Positions 36,401 to 48,400 of a stretch of DNA of 64,000 bases are shown one piece after another; position 1 is the first letter of the stretch; each line of letters opens with the position of its first letter. Under the pieces are notes generated by a model. The model made no database searches, was not told where the DNA came from, and saw only the letters and a list, made by a program, of their open reading frames with translations. This stretch comes from Cardiocondyla obscurior. Lineage: Eukaryota; Arthropoda; Insecta; Hymenoptera; Formicidae. The position numbers and the translations under genes are program-made. The stretch covers positions 3,551,001 through 3,615,000 of the forward strand of contig NC_091879.1 in assembly GCF_019399895.1 (NCBI RefSeq), read 5' to 3'.

Positions 36401-39400
36401 CTTCCAGCCAAATAATTTCCACCCTCACTTTTATACCCGTGGTCTATTCATCTCGGCATTGATCCATCTCGGCGGCGGCACTTCTTCGGCAGAAAGAGTA
36501 CATAGATATTCTTAAGTCGCGAGGAGCGCGCGCGGCTGGATTAGGAGGGACGTTGCGAAGGGTCGACGTCGCGAAGAACCAAGAAGCACGCCGGGGCGGA
36601 AGAGATTTGTGGCGAGGGCATGGATTTTACTGGCGCGAGCAAGCATTGAACTTATTCCCCCGTGCTCGCCCCCGGTCGCGTTTGCCGTGAGAAAAAGTTA
36701 TCACGCCGGGAAACCGGAAGACAAACGATCATTCGCAAAGAGCCTCGCGCCGAATTGCAAAAAGCCCGCGCGGGCCGCGCGATCGAAAGGATCAAATCTG
36801 TGGAAATTATTTTTTTCGAAGCTGTGTTTTTTTTAAGAATTTGCGCAAGTAAATGATAATGAGTATCATTATCTTCTTCTTCTTTTTTTTTTTTTTTTTT
36901 TCCTCTTATCTTACACGAGTTTAGATAAATTATTATGTGCATTTTTATAATCATTATATTTCTAATAGAAATTATAATTTATTAAAAAAAAAAATTAATA
37001 ACGCGTGAGGGAAATATAATTTCTTTTAATATTTAAAATTGACCGGAAACAAAAATCTATGAGGCTTGAGCGGTGGAATAAAAAAAATGTAGCACTCAAT
37101 AAGGCGCATAAAACTCGTTCGACTAACTCCGTAGTTGCGATAGCGGTTTTATACTGGACAGTATCAAAACTGCGTGGAATCAGGTGGTTTCCAGAAGGTT
37201 GAACAACCCGCCCGAGCGCGAAAAGCGTTTACGATTTCCACTCTCCGAACACGAAAGAAACTCCACTCGCCCCACCGCCGGAAGAAAAAGCTTTTATTGC
37301 CACCCCATTCGCGAGACGTGCGGCGCGATATATGCGGAGTGAAACGCGTAACTCACCGGAGTAATCAAACCTCCTTTATTTTAAACAAACTTTAAATAGC
37401 TCACACGGTAATTGCACGTCACGTTTAATTGCCATTTCAAAAGCGAACGTGGAAAAGCGAGCGTATAAAGAATCGATTGATATTACAACGGTATATTATC
37501 GCAACGGTGACGCAAGAACACAGGAAAAGGTCTCCCTCGTATAAAAAAAAATAAAATAAAGTAAAATTTAAAAAAAATCCAAAAAAATTTGATACGTATT
37601 AATATCGAGTCGTCACGGCTAATCCCCGTATTGGTCCCCGATATCGACATTGATATCAAAGTATTTCCAGCCACCCATGGTTTGTCCATGACATTCGTTA
37701 ATATGCTCTCCCCCGGGACAGTGATGTCGAGGGCGAAAGAGAGAAACGGAAAGAGAGAGAAAGAGAAACAGAGAGAGAAATAGATAGAGTGAGAGAGAGA
37801 AGAGAGGTAGGGTGGCGAGGGAAAGGGTGAGGAGAGATGACAGGACGGTCCAGACGTAACAGATGCCCACGACGGTGCCGGTCCATCTCCAGCGGACCGG
37901 TTCGGACACCGGCGAGTACGGTCCCTATGGTGACGGGCGAGCGGCATCGAGCATCTCTAGAATGAACCGGCGGCGCCTGCGCGCCTCCGATGTACCAGAG
38001 TTCCCCCCTTTTTCTTCCCCCTTTTGTGATATACGCGAGGGAGCCCTCGTCCCGTCCGACTCGTCTCGCGCCTCCACCGGCAGTCGCTTGGCGTCCCCGT
38101 GCACGTTTCGCGTGTCGTCGCGACGCCGTTGGCAGTGCGCCGTCGACGGGCGTCACGGCGCGTCTCCGTCGTCGTCGGCCGTCGGCCTTTTCCTGTTGCG
38201 TTACGTATCGCGTTCGATAGTGCGTGACGAAAAGAAAGAGCGGCTGGAAGAACGCCGCGCTCCATTTCGGTGCATTCGTCTGGGCACGCCGACGCGATTA
38301 CGGCGTGCATATCGGGTTCGAAATTCTTTTATCCGATAGTTTCCCTGGAGATATGACTGCACCCTACTGATCCGAGTACATGCATAATGTATTTACATTG
38401 TCGCTCGGGGGGAATTTTTTTTTTTTTTTTTAAGTAGTTTTATTTGGTGGGCTATTGGTTGCAGATTATTATTATCGTGTTATCGAGCTGAAATGCACAG
38501 ACATATAAAATGATAATACGTATGATATAATTAATTAAAACTCGAGAGATAAATCGATGTATTTTGAGGTCTCAATATTTTAAAACCTGACAGTGCCGAG
38601 TTCCTTGCGTTAAATATCTTATATCACGTCTTTTGTAAAAATTAATTTTGTCCTTCTTTTTTTTTCCGATTAATATTTAAATACATTTCAATATCTATCG
38701 TATTTTATGTACAACAAAATATGCACCGTGTGTGAGCGAATAATTCTTTTACGTCAATTTTTTTTGTACGGAGAAAAGTGCTTCGATAACGTTTCTTTTT
38801 ACTTATTTATTCTTTTATTTTGTGAGCATATTTTTATATATAGCGTCACGTCGACTGTGTAAAGAAAACAATCGCGTTAAAAAGTGTCGCAACGTGCATA
38901 TATATATTTTTTTTTTGTACATACCGCAGCTTAGCATCTTCCGATATAAAAAGAGGAAACGCTGCGTCATAAAGTAACTCCGGTCGGCGAGCACTTTGAA
39001 AAATCCGTCGTTATTGATTGCCGTGATTTTCGCGGCGACGCGACGGGGGGGAAATTGCTACTGTCGTTTTCGCGAACATTACGGGGTGGATCGTTCTCTC
39101 CACCGGCCGGCGCGACGAGGGACTTCATCTTACTTTCGCTGCGCCGGGCTTCCTGATTGCGCATTCGCCTTTATTACCCGTCTATTTTTTTTCCACGCGA
39201 AGACAGAGGCGGCGGTACAATAATAGAAATTGCCAACGTGAGGCTTTATGGCCCCGGAAATACCGCGAAGGTCGCGGCATCTCGAAAAGTCCCATTCTCT
39301 CGTTTCGTAATCGATTTTCTCTTTTTTTTCTTCTTCTGTTTTTTTAAATTTTTTTTTCTACGTCTATTATTATATTTCAAGGTGCGCAATAAATACTCGG

Positions 39401-42400
39401 AAAGCGGAGAGATAAAATGAGCTCTGTGATTTTTCTAAAATTTTTTTTACGTATTTTGTCGAATGCAACACTTGAAATTGTGTTCTCTAGCAAGTTGATT
39501 TGATAGCGCTCATTCCTGGAAGGAGATGCGCCTCTTATCGTGAGTAAAACAGCTTTATCTCTGGGCCCACCATGAATGGCAGTCGACTTTAACGATCGGA
39601 ATGCAATAAACTGACCGATACGATGAGTAATCGCGCTATTGCCGGAATAATATCGACTTGTACGCAGTTTAACGGCTTCGTCGTACGAAAGCAGCGCGGA
39701 AACTTTCTCGCTTGATCACCGCCGGTGGAAATTTAGTTTAAAACTCAATTTCAAAAGTTTAATCTATAATTCCTTTTTTTGTTTTAATCCCCAAATAAAA
39801 TTATAAAAATCTTTACCTAATTTAATAAAATAACGAGCGAACGTGTGACCTTTCGACGATTCGAAGATAAAGTTTCCGATCAAATCACGTTTCGAAAATA
39901 GATTCTTGAATCGCCGTATGCTTTAGGTAATTCATTTAAATCGCGCTGCAGGTAGAGAGCACGGGAGATTAATAACAGTGCACAGTGCATGATTATAAAC
40001 GTTTGAAACGGAAAAAGAGACGCCGCCGAGTCCGTTTCGCATATGCAGCGTCATAGCAGCACGTTTTTTTTTTTCTCAAAACTATGATTTTTTTTTTCTT
40101 CTTTACATTTTCATGTCAGTGTCGGGCATTTAAGTATAGAGCAAGTAAGAAAAATGATGTCGCACTTAGTTAGCGACGAGCTGCCTGGCATTCTGTTCAT
40201 GAGACCATAGGGAAGGGGTGGGTGGCGGAAGGGGGTCGGGGGAACGGAGTATGATTTATCGTCTTACCTACATAATTAATCAAGCGCGAGTAACAAACGC
40301 CGCGATGTATCTCGATCTATTAAAAGCGGCATTTGAAAGCTGATACGTAACGCGAAATTTTTTTTTATTTTTTTAAACGTTTAATTTTAAATTAACGTTA
40401 AATGTTGCCCGCGTAGCCGAATGACGGAGCTAAAAAACGCAGTCATCGTGACGTCGCCGGTGAAGACCGAGTCACAACTGTGTCGATTATTTTCTTTACA
40501 ATGCGTGTCAATTAGATCGAAATAGAAAGCGGAGGGAAAAGTCGTTTACGCTGCTCGCTAACGGCAATCACTGTGCGGTATGTCAGACGGCAGCCGGATA
40601 TTTTTTTCCGGAAGCCCTCGTGGTCGATTTAAAGATAATTTTTCTGCGATAAACCGGGAATAAGCTTGATTTAAAGAAGCAGATTTTTATTTGACGTTCA
40701 AACAGGTAGAATACTTTCTTTTAATTCAATTTAATTTAATTTCACGTTCTGTACAGCAAAATTCTAAATTAATTCGCTTCATCGATCGTCATTAAGTCTC
40801 GTCGCGACTGCTGACGTCGACGTATCGTATTGGACTTGCGAAAACGAGTCGTAACTCTCTCGATTGAGCAGCGAGAGCAAAACCATCAATCACTATTAGA
40901 ATTTATTTTTCTCCACGGGTGAAAGCGCGGAATTAATAACTGGAGATGAATTATGATTCCCGCGCATGTCGCCCCATCGAGGTAATCTTCTTGCTAAGTA
41001 TTTAAAAAATTATCATATTTTCATTTGGTGCGATATTTATTATAAGTAAGAATAAATACTCTGGCAAACAATCTGCTACAAATCATACTTTCGTACTTAA
41101 AAGTAAAAGATATTTAAAATTTATTTATTATGCTTACTATTATAATAATTGTTATATTTTATAAAATTTTATTGCATTTTTTTACTTATGGAAAAGGAAT
41201 TAAATTTTTTAATATTGCAGTTGATAAATTCTCTTTCTTTTTTTATATTTTTGTACAGTTTTTACACATAGATTCATTCTAAATTTAAGAAAAGAATCGA
41301 AATCGATTTTATAGAACTGTTTGTGCAACTTGACAGAGAAAATCTCAAGGTTTCGGTTCCGATTTCACGTTGTTATAATACGATTGCGCAATTGGGTTCG
41401 CGACCTTACGATGAAACGAGTCGAAATAGGATTACGATAAGATCGATCCAATTGTTGGAATTGTAGGAAAGGAACCGTCGTAACATTTGCGGCGTGTCTT
41501 CTTTAAAATCTTTACTAGATAATTTAAACAAAAAGTCCACAAACGCGACGAAACCTAAGGAAAGAATGAGTTCTAAAGTTTCGCGAGTCTTTGTATTTTT
41601 TTTTTTTCCTTTGCAAAAGAGATCGTGTTGAAATAAATGTTATATAAATAGGAAACGCATTCTGTGCGGTCGAGACCGACGATATTTGAACCACATCCTT
41701 TTTACGTGGTGTTTTTCGATATATTTTTTTACCGAGGACATAACGACGGAAGCAAAAAATAACGCGTTTACGCGCCGTGCGTTACGCTGGCGCCAAAAAT
41801 ATGAGGGTTATCCCTCCAATGAAGGTTGCTCGCAGACGTAAAAAAAAAAAAAGTATCACGGAAGGGAAGCGAGGAACGTGCGTTATTATCGATATCGCGC
41901 CGGTGGATAACACAAAAACAAAAAAAAAAATAAAAAAAGAGGTCTCAGAAGCGCGTACGTGGATATTGGTCGGGCCGAGAAATGGAAGAGAACACAACGG
42001 AAGTCGCTGGCCGGTACAAACACGATATCTCGTTCCCAGCTCTCTTCTCGGCATTTAACTTCCAATCCCCTTTTTCCCCGTTGTCGTACAACTCAATTGT
42101 TAAGTGCCATTGTCGTTTCGTAAAAATTGTCGAACGCTTTCGAGCCACGATAAATACTTTTTTATCGTTATTACGCGTCGTATTCATGAATATAATCTGA
42201 AACGACTTTCGACCATATACATTGAAATTATTACTAACTTAATCGTAAATAGTAATATTAACCCGACGTAAGGTTTCGCTCCCGAATAATATTAATAATG
42301 ATAATTTGCAACCGATATTTTACTGGCAGTCATTCATATCTCCACGGATCCTATTTTTTATCGATGAATTTTTAAACTCGATCGAATAATCGAACAGTTC

Positions 42401-45400
42401 CCTTTCTTTTTCCCTCCCTTTTTTTAAAGAACCACAAAAGATTGAATACCGATTCGCATCAGCGCGGCTGTGAAATGCTGATCGTCGTTCAATCGTGAGA
42501 AAATCGATCGCGGGATTTTTGTCATAATGTTGCCGCCGATCATCGGCAACATAAATAACAGCGACATATTGACATTGTACACGAATCCCGGCAATGGCAA
42601 CGGGAGAAACGTGGTGGCAACGCGGACTGTCAACAGAGGCCGTTATGCGGAAATTGGCATTAAAAGGTAAATTTCCTTTGTATAAAAAAAAAATAGAATA
42701 AAAAATCTAGTAGGTACAGATTTTATACAGCAGCAGAAACAAAAAGAAAAAAGAAAAGAAATTACAAATAATAATTGTCAATGCAATAAAAATCTTTATT
42801 TTATATTTATCATTTTTTTCTTTTCTCTTTTTTTTTTGTTTTGTCAAATATTCAACGAAAAAGGAGAGAAAATACAAGTTGAAAAATAGCTTGAATGTGC
42901 AGAACGTATTTCTCGCCGTAAAAATGATAACAATCTAGTATCAACGAAAAAGAGGGAACTAGGGATGCTAGTGGCTGGCGCGAGGAAATCGATTTTAATC
43001 AGTAGTTAATATGAAATATGATAGCAAAGTGGCCGAGCGCGAGAGGAAGCCCTTCGGTTTATTCTTATGTAAGCCGCTTTAGTCGTAATCCGCTTACGAT
43101 CCCACGAATAGACCTCTGGACTGGTCCCATTATTTCTTTTTCTCTCTTGTTTTCGCGAAAGGCTCGCCCTATCGTACCACTAGAAATCTTCAAGGAGAAG
43201 ACAAGATCATTTTTTTCCAAATTAGGGATTTTATTTCAATGCGGAAACATCCGCATATAATTTTTACCCGACATTTATTCGACCGAGGGTGTCCAATTCT
43301 CGAAATAAATCATCTCTCGATTCGATACAGAATTAATTTCGCCTGCAAATTGCCTGGAAACGAGATTCGACGATTTCCACGGTCGTGCCTTCCACTTAAT
43401 CAGATCCCCATTGAGATTCCCCAGTTTTTCAAAGAGGCGTTCTTTCTGGAAGCCGCCAGTTCGTTTCCTCTTTTTTTCCCTTTTTTTTTTTTTTCTTTAT
43501 TTTTATTTCACTACCTTCTTCCGCGATATAAAAAAAAGGAAAGCTACTAGCTCTTCATCACCGCAAGATTAAATGATCGCTGAACTGTACGAGTCTCTTG
43601 TAACGTTAGACGGAGCGTAGCATATAGTGTTTCGCATGATTTCCTCTCGGTACCTTGGCGAGTTACTTCATTCACGAAGCTCGTATGGTTTGATAGAACA
43701 AATAAGACTTTTTTTTATTTTAATTTACCTAAAATTTATTTTATACAAACTCCACTGTAGCCATTAAATTGACAATTAATTATTAAAACGTTATACAGAT
43801 TACAAAAAAAGAAAAGAACAGGAATTGATATTATACGTCGAGAATAAATTGTTGCACGTTTGGGAATTACGAATTGCTGATTTTCTAACAATGACTTACG
43901 GAACCGGAGAGCGAGATTCTTCTTATTTCGGCGGATCGTATAAAGAACGGGTGGGGAAACTTTCCACAGATTCGCGCGAGGACGCGTCGAAGGATAATAA
44001 TATCAATGCTAGTCTCGCTTTGACGAGATCCTTTCTCTGCAAAATTCCTCGCGGGTCGCTGGCAGGAAAAACCCATTTCTACCGTGGAAATCGAGTCTGA
44101 CTTCCAAATCCTCCGGGGGGAAAAGGGGGGGAAGGAAAAAGAAGTCTCCCGGTATTTTCCCGGTTGCGGGTATATCGACTTGAGAGACCTTTGAAAGTAC
44201 ATCGGAGTCCACGGGGATGTGCACGTCCACCCGATGTTCTTCCGGTCTCCCTTAAGCCGAGCAGCCACTCGTCATTGTACTCGCTGCGGGATACGTATGG
44301 CTGCTCGTCATCGAAAAAGAAAGACGAAAATATTAACCGCGTGATTATATTACATTACTAAAGTATGCGACACTTAGGAACTGTGCCAAAATTGATGAAC
44401 GAACAGGTTGCGAAGACATTAAAAATGTTTTATTTTTCTTCATCTTTTTTTTCTTTTTATTTTATTTTTTTTTTTTAACGTAGTATGTTGAAGAATAGCT
44501 CGTTTTCGAGAAAGGAACAATTATTTTTTTACATCTTCCGATCGTGAGATAAAAAAAAAAATGACAAAGAGACAGACAAAGTCGAAAGCGTCCGCGATGC
44601 TTAGCGAGCGGAGAGCTACAACTCGGGTAACTTAAACTTGCTATAATACGGTGAACGGGTCTGCCAAGCTGAAATTCAAGGAGATGCTCTTCGGCTTCGG
44701 TTTCGTTTTATGCGAGAAACCGGATAGGCTGATGCACGGAAGTTGCTCTAAAGCACCTGACTTCTGTTCTTCTCCCTCTCCATCTCTCGTCCCCATTCTC
44801 GCTTTCGTCTTCCTGTCTACTTTTCTTGTTGGAACTTTGCCTTTTACTTGCAAAAAGAAAAAAAAGAAAAAAAAAAGAGAGATAAATGCTTCAGTTTGTA
44901 AGCCGATTTCCGTCGAGAGCCACTCGATGCCAAGGCACGCGGGACTCGGATTCTTTTAGAATGAGGAGCAGCGGCAGAAGTAATTGTCCCTAAGAAAAAG
45001 AAAGCTCCCGCGTGTGTCGCCGAAATGTAGCGATAATCGAGTTATCGGCGCTATACAGCGCGGTTAATCAAGAGAGAGATTAAATCGACCAGGCGCGCGC
45101 GCGTAGTAGTATTTCATCCTTCTTCTCCCAGACAATGCCGGATATTGTCGGAGCCCGGTCCCTCCATTCGACGTGTTAATTAAGTTCGCGCTTATCGGAA
45201 TCACCGACCAAGCGGAGTCTGTAAGGTGCTCCCACAGCTTCTCGCGAACGTTTACGTATCACGGGGTAACAGTGCACGTAGAGAATTGCACACGTAGTCA
45301 ATTTCACGACAAGTAGAAAGTAGTACCGTCCGCTTTTGAGACGATCGTAACATACTTTCCGCGAAGAATTTACATAGGTGTAATCGTACATAATATATAA

Positions 45401-48400
45401 ATTATTAAATATATTTTTTTTTATATATGATTAATGTTTGAAATTACATTTCAAAGAACGAGAGGTGTTTGAAGTATCGTGTAAGATCACATACATTATT
45501 AATTTATTGCTAAAAATTATTAAATGCGTTATAACAGCTTTTCTTTAAGGTGAAAGAAGCGAACGTCGCTTCTTCGTAATATTTAATAAGTAGAAATATA
45601 GGTTTGATTGCTGTCGCATTTTTTTTTTCTTTTTTTTTTTGGTGTTACTATGAACGTGTTCTGAACAGCCATGACTCAGCTGCGAACTAGAAATACTTTT
45701 CTCATAATGCGTGATTCTCATTTCGGACTAAAAGCTATTCGCTACATATTGCGAGAAGCACTTGAGAGTTCTTCGAACTTTCGTCATACGTGATGGCACG
45801 CGAGAAACTGGGTCCAATTTCATTTCTTTCTTCAATAAAGATTATTCAGCAAAAGAAATTAAATAAAGCCACACGTTACAATTAATCAAATATAAATACA
45901 AATAATGATCTTGTCTAATTAATAGCCTCCAATAAAGAAGTCCTCACTCTAATTAACACCGACGCGTTACAATTAAACTGCTCTCTCTCGCGCATATAAT
46001 TAATTAGCAAACAAAAAAAAATATATATTCGCAGACGAAATGATTTTTGGAGCTTAATGACTGTCGATACCGTCGCAATTCCCATAGCCGCATCGATCGT
46101 TTTCTCCATAAACTTTCTATCGGATGACACGCGAGGAATCAATGAAGGAATGAGAAAAAGGAGAGAATTAGAGAAAACGATCGAAAAGAAAAAGACCCAG
46201 GACGATCCCAGCGTTAGACCGTATTTTTCCGGTCGATGATCATCATAATCGACAGCTTTCCTAATCCCCTTTCGCTCGCGAAGTCTCGTGACTGGAAGCT
46301 GTTACGAGAACATACCACTAGCCTGCTTTCTGACACTTTTCCTACGTGGCATATACGATTATCGCCCAACGCCGAGAATGCCTTTGAATCACGACAACTC
46401 CGTAAAGATATTTTTTTCTTGCAATTAACAAAGATTCAGAATTTAGAATAACTTTCGCACTAAGCCAGCGCTAATACCGCCAGGCGTATTAATTCGCGCA
46501 TTGCTTATTCATTATTCAGTATTTATTAAGAGGAATTTCTGTAGCTCCGCATGTGTAATCGCGGTAGAGTAACGTTCGTCGTTACGAAGCCGCCGCTCTG
46601 CTTTAATAATCTGTAAAAGGAAATCGCATAGATCCTGCACGTAAAATGTGCACCAAAGCGTGCGAAAGACGAATTCGGCGTTGGCATCGTAAATTTTCTT
46701 CTAAGATTGGCGGCGTTCCAATTGTAACGAGGCGACCCGACGTCTGAAAATCGCTCTCGAGCGCGAGCCCGTACTTTGAATACGAAACCAGATTGCTATT
46801 CCTATATTTGAATAGATAAACCTCGTTTCTTGCATCCCCGCGTCACCGTCAACTTACCGAACAAAGAAGCTCAACAGTATCTACAGACAATCAATTCTAA
46901 CTTTGTTTTATTTTAACCTTTTTTTTTCTTTTTTTTCCCCGAGAAAATTAAAAATCATAGAAGTCATTTAAACAACTGGTTTTTTTTTTTTTTTAATTTA
47001 AATTGTGTCGGATTAGTTCATTCTGTTTATGGAAACATTATGCTTCCGTCTCAGAAGAGCGAAAGATATTCAAATTAGGTCTGTTGGGATACGCGGATTT
47101 TTATTTGCGCAAGCATCGAAAAATGTACCGGAACATCGCTGTCTCTTGCCGCTCTTTGATCATTCGGTCGAAGGAAGACACGAAGTTGCAGCCCCAAACA
47201 TCCCCGAATTTTATTTTCAATGCGCCCTTCTTTTTATCATGATATCGCTTTGGCGGCGCGTAGTTAATTGGAATTCTTGAATACATAGCGGCATATAAAT
47301 AAAAAAAAAGAAATAATAATTATAAAAAAATCTTTAAAAAAATTACTATTAAATAAAATTAAAGTTCTTCAAAATTTGTAAACCTTAACTTAACTTAACT
47401 AAAACTAAAACCTTAGGGTTCAGCTTTTTTATTAATTTTATACCGTTCGCCACGAGGATGAAATTCTAAGTTAATTCTGCAGGAGTGCGTTATAAAGTGC
47501 ATCGTGTTAGAATCTTGTTTAATTACGTCAATTTACCGCTGAATTCCCGGCGTCTTCGTTCCTGAACGAAGAAGACGCGGAAGAAAGCGTGTAAAGGTCT
47601 TTCTCGCGAGGTCCTTTATGCTCTTGTCTTTGCCGGAGGGTGCGACCCCTTTTTATGCACCCGAATGCACCCCGCGGCTCGTTAATAGGTAAAAATGTCG
47701 CCGTCGCTTACCAGCGAACCACGTGTTGAGAACCATCCCATCGTCATGGCAACCCCCATAGTCCGATCTCACAGACGGCTAACATCCCTACCGGTCCAGG
47801 AATGTATCCTCGGCATCATCGCCCTACTGTCTGCATTATTTTTCAGCTTGACGCGACATAAAACTTGCTCCATTTCACCTAAGACAAAAAAATGTTACGC
47901 CCAACCGCATATCTCTAAATTTTAATTCACATTTTTTAATAATTTCCTTAAATGAGAATGTTCCTTCAACGGGAGATCGACTTTTTCCCTTAATGAAAGT
48001 ACCATCGCACGGATGCTGGCTTGTGCAATCTTTTACATTTAACGTCGATTAAAAATATTTTAATATAATTCTTTTTTTTTTCACGCGTGGGATAATATTA
48101 ATTAATTTTCTCTTGGCTAATTAATTGAAAATAATGTTCGCTATAAACTGCGCCGGAGATTTATAAGCGAAGTCGCCGAGCAGGTCGCGAGACACCCCGT
48201 ATATGGATATCTCGCTGCCTCTCGGCACTCACATATTCAAGTTCATCGCGTAATGTCGGTTCGAGGATTCCGCGAACAAGACACATCCAGGCTTCGCGGA
48301 AGAATATATTACATACCTTTTTTGTGTATCCGTCTATCTGGATATACATATATTATATGAAGAGATCGATATGCCTCAACGTGACATTACACTTTTCTTT

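Noticed and set aside
37483..37947. 154-codon minus-strand frame with Leu/Phe/Ser runs
   Set aside because: The hydrophobic repeats come from translating the complement of the GA tract; this is not a membrane protein.
38305..38325. tRNA B-box-like gggttcgaaat
   Set aside because: No matching A box at the right distance and no cloverleaf arms; other similar motifs also failed.
37863..38339. 158-codon plus-strand frame (and overlapping minus-strand frames) in a CpG island
   Set aside because: Arg/Ser-rich composition on both strands is what stop-poor GC-rich DNA gives. There is no domain, no in-phase donor to sprint exon 3 and no splice acceptor.
47385..47425. TTAAC-type short tandem repeat resembling a telomeric repeat
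   Set aside because: Only a few degenerate units and not the insect TTAGG motif; likely simple sequence.
47695..47925. 76-codon frame with a hydrophobic segment
   Set aside because: A single apolar stretch is not evidence of a gene; no upstream promoter or family match was seen.
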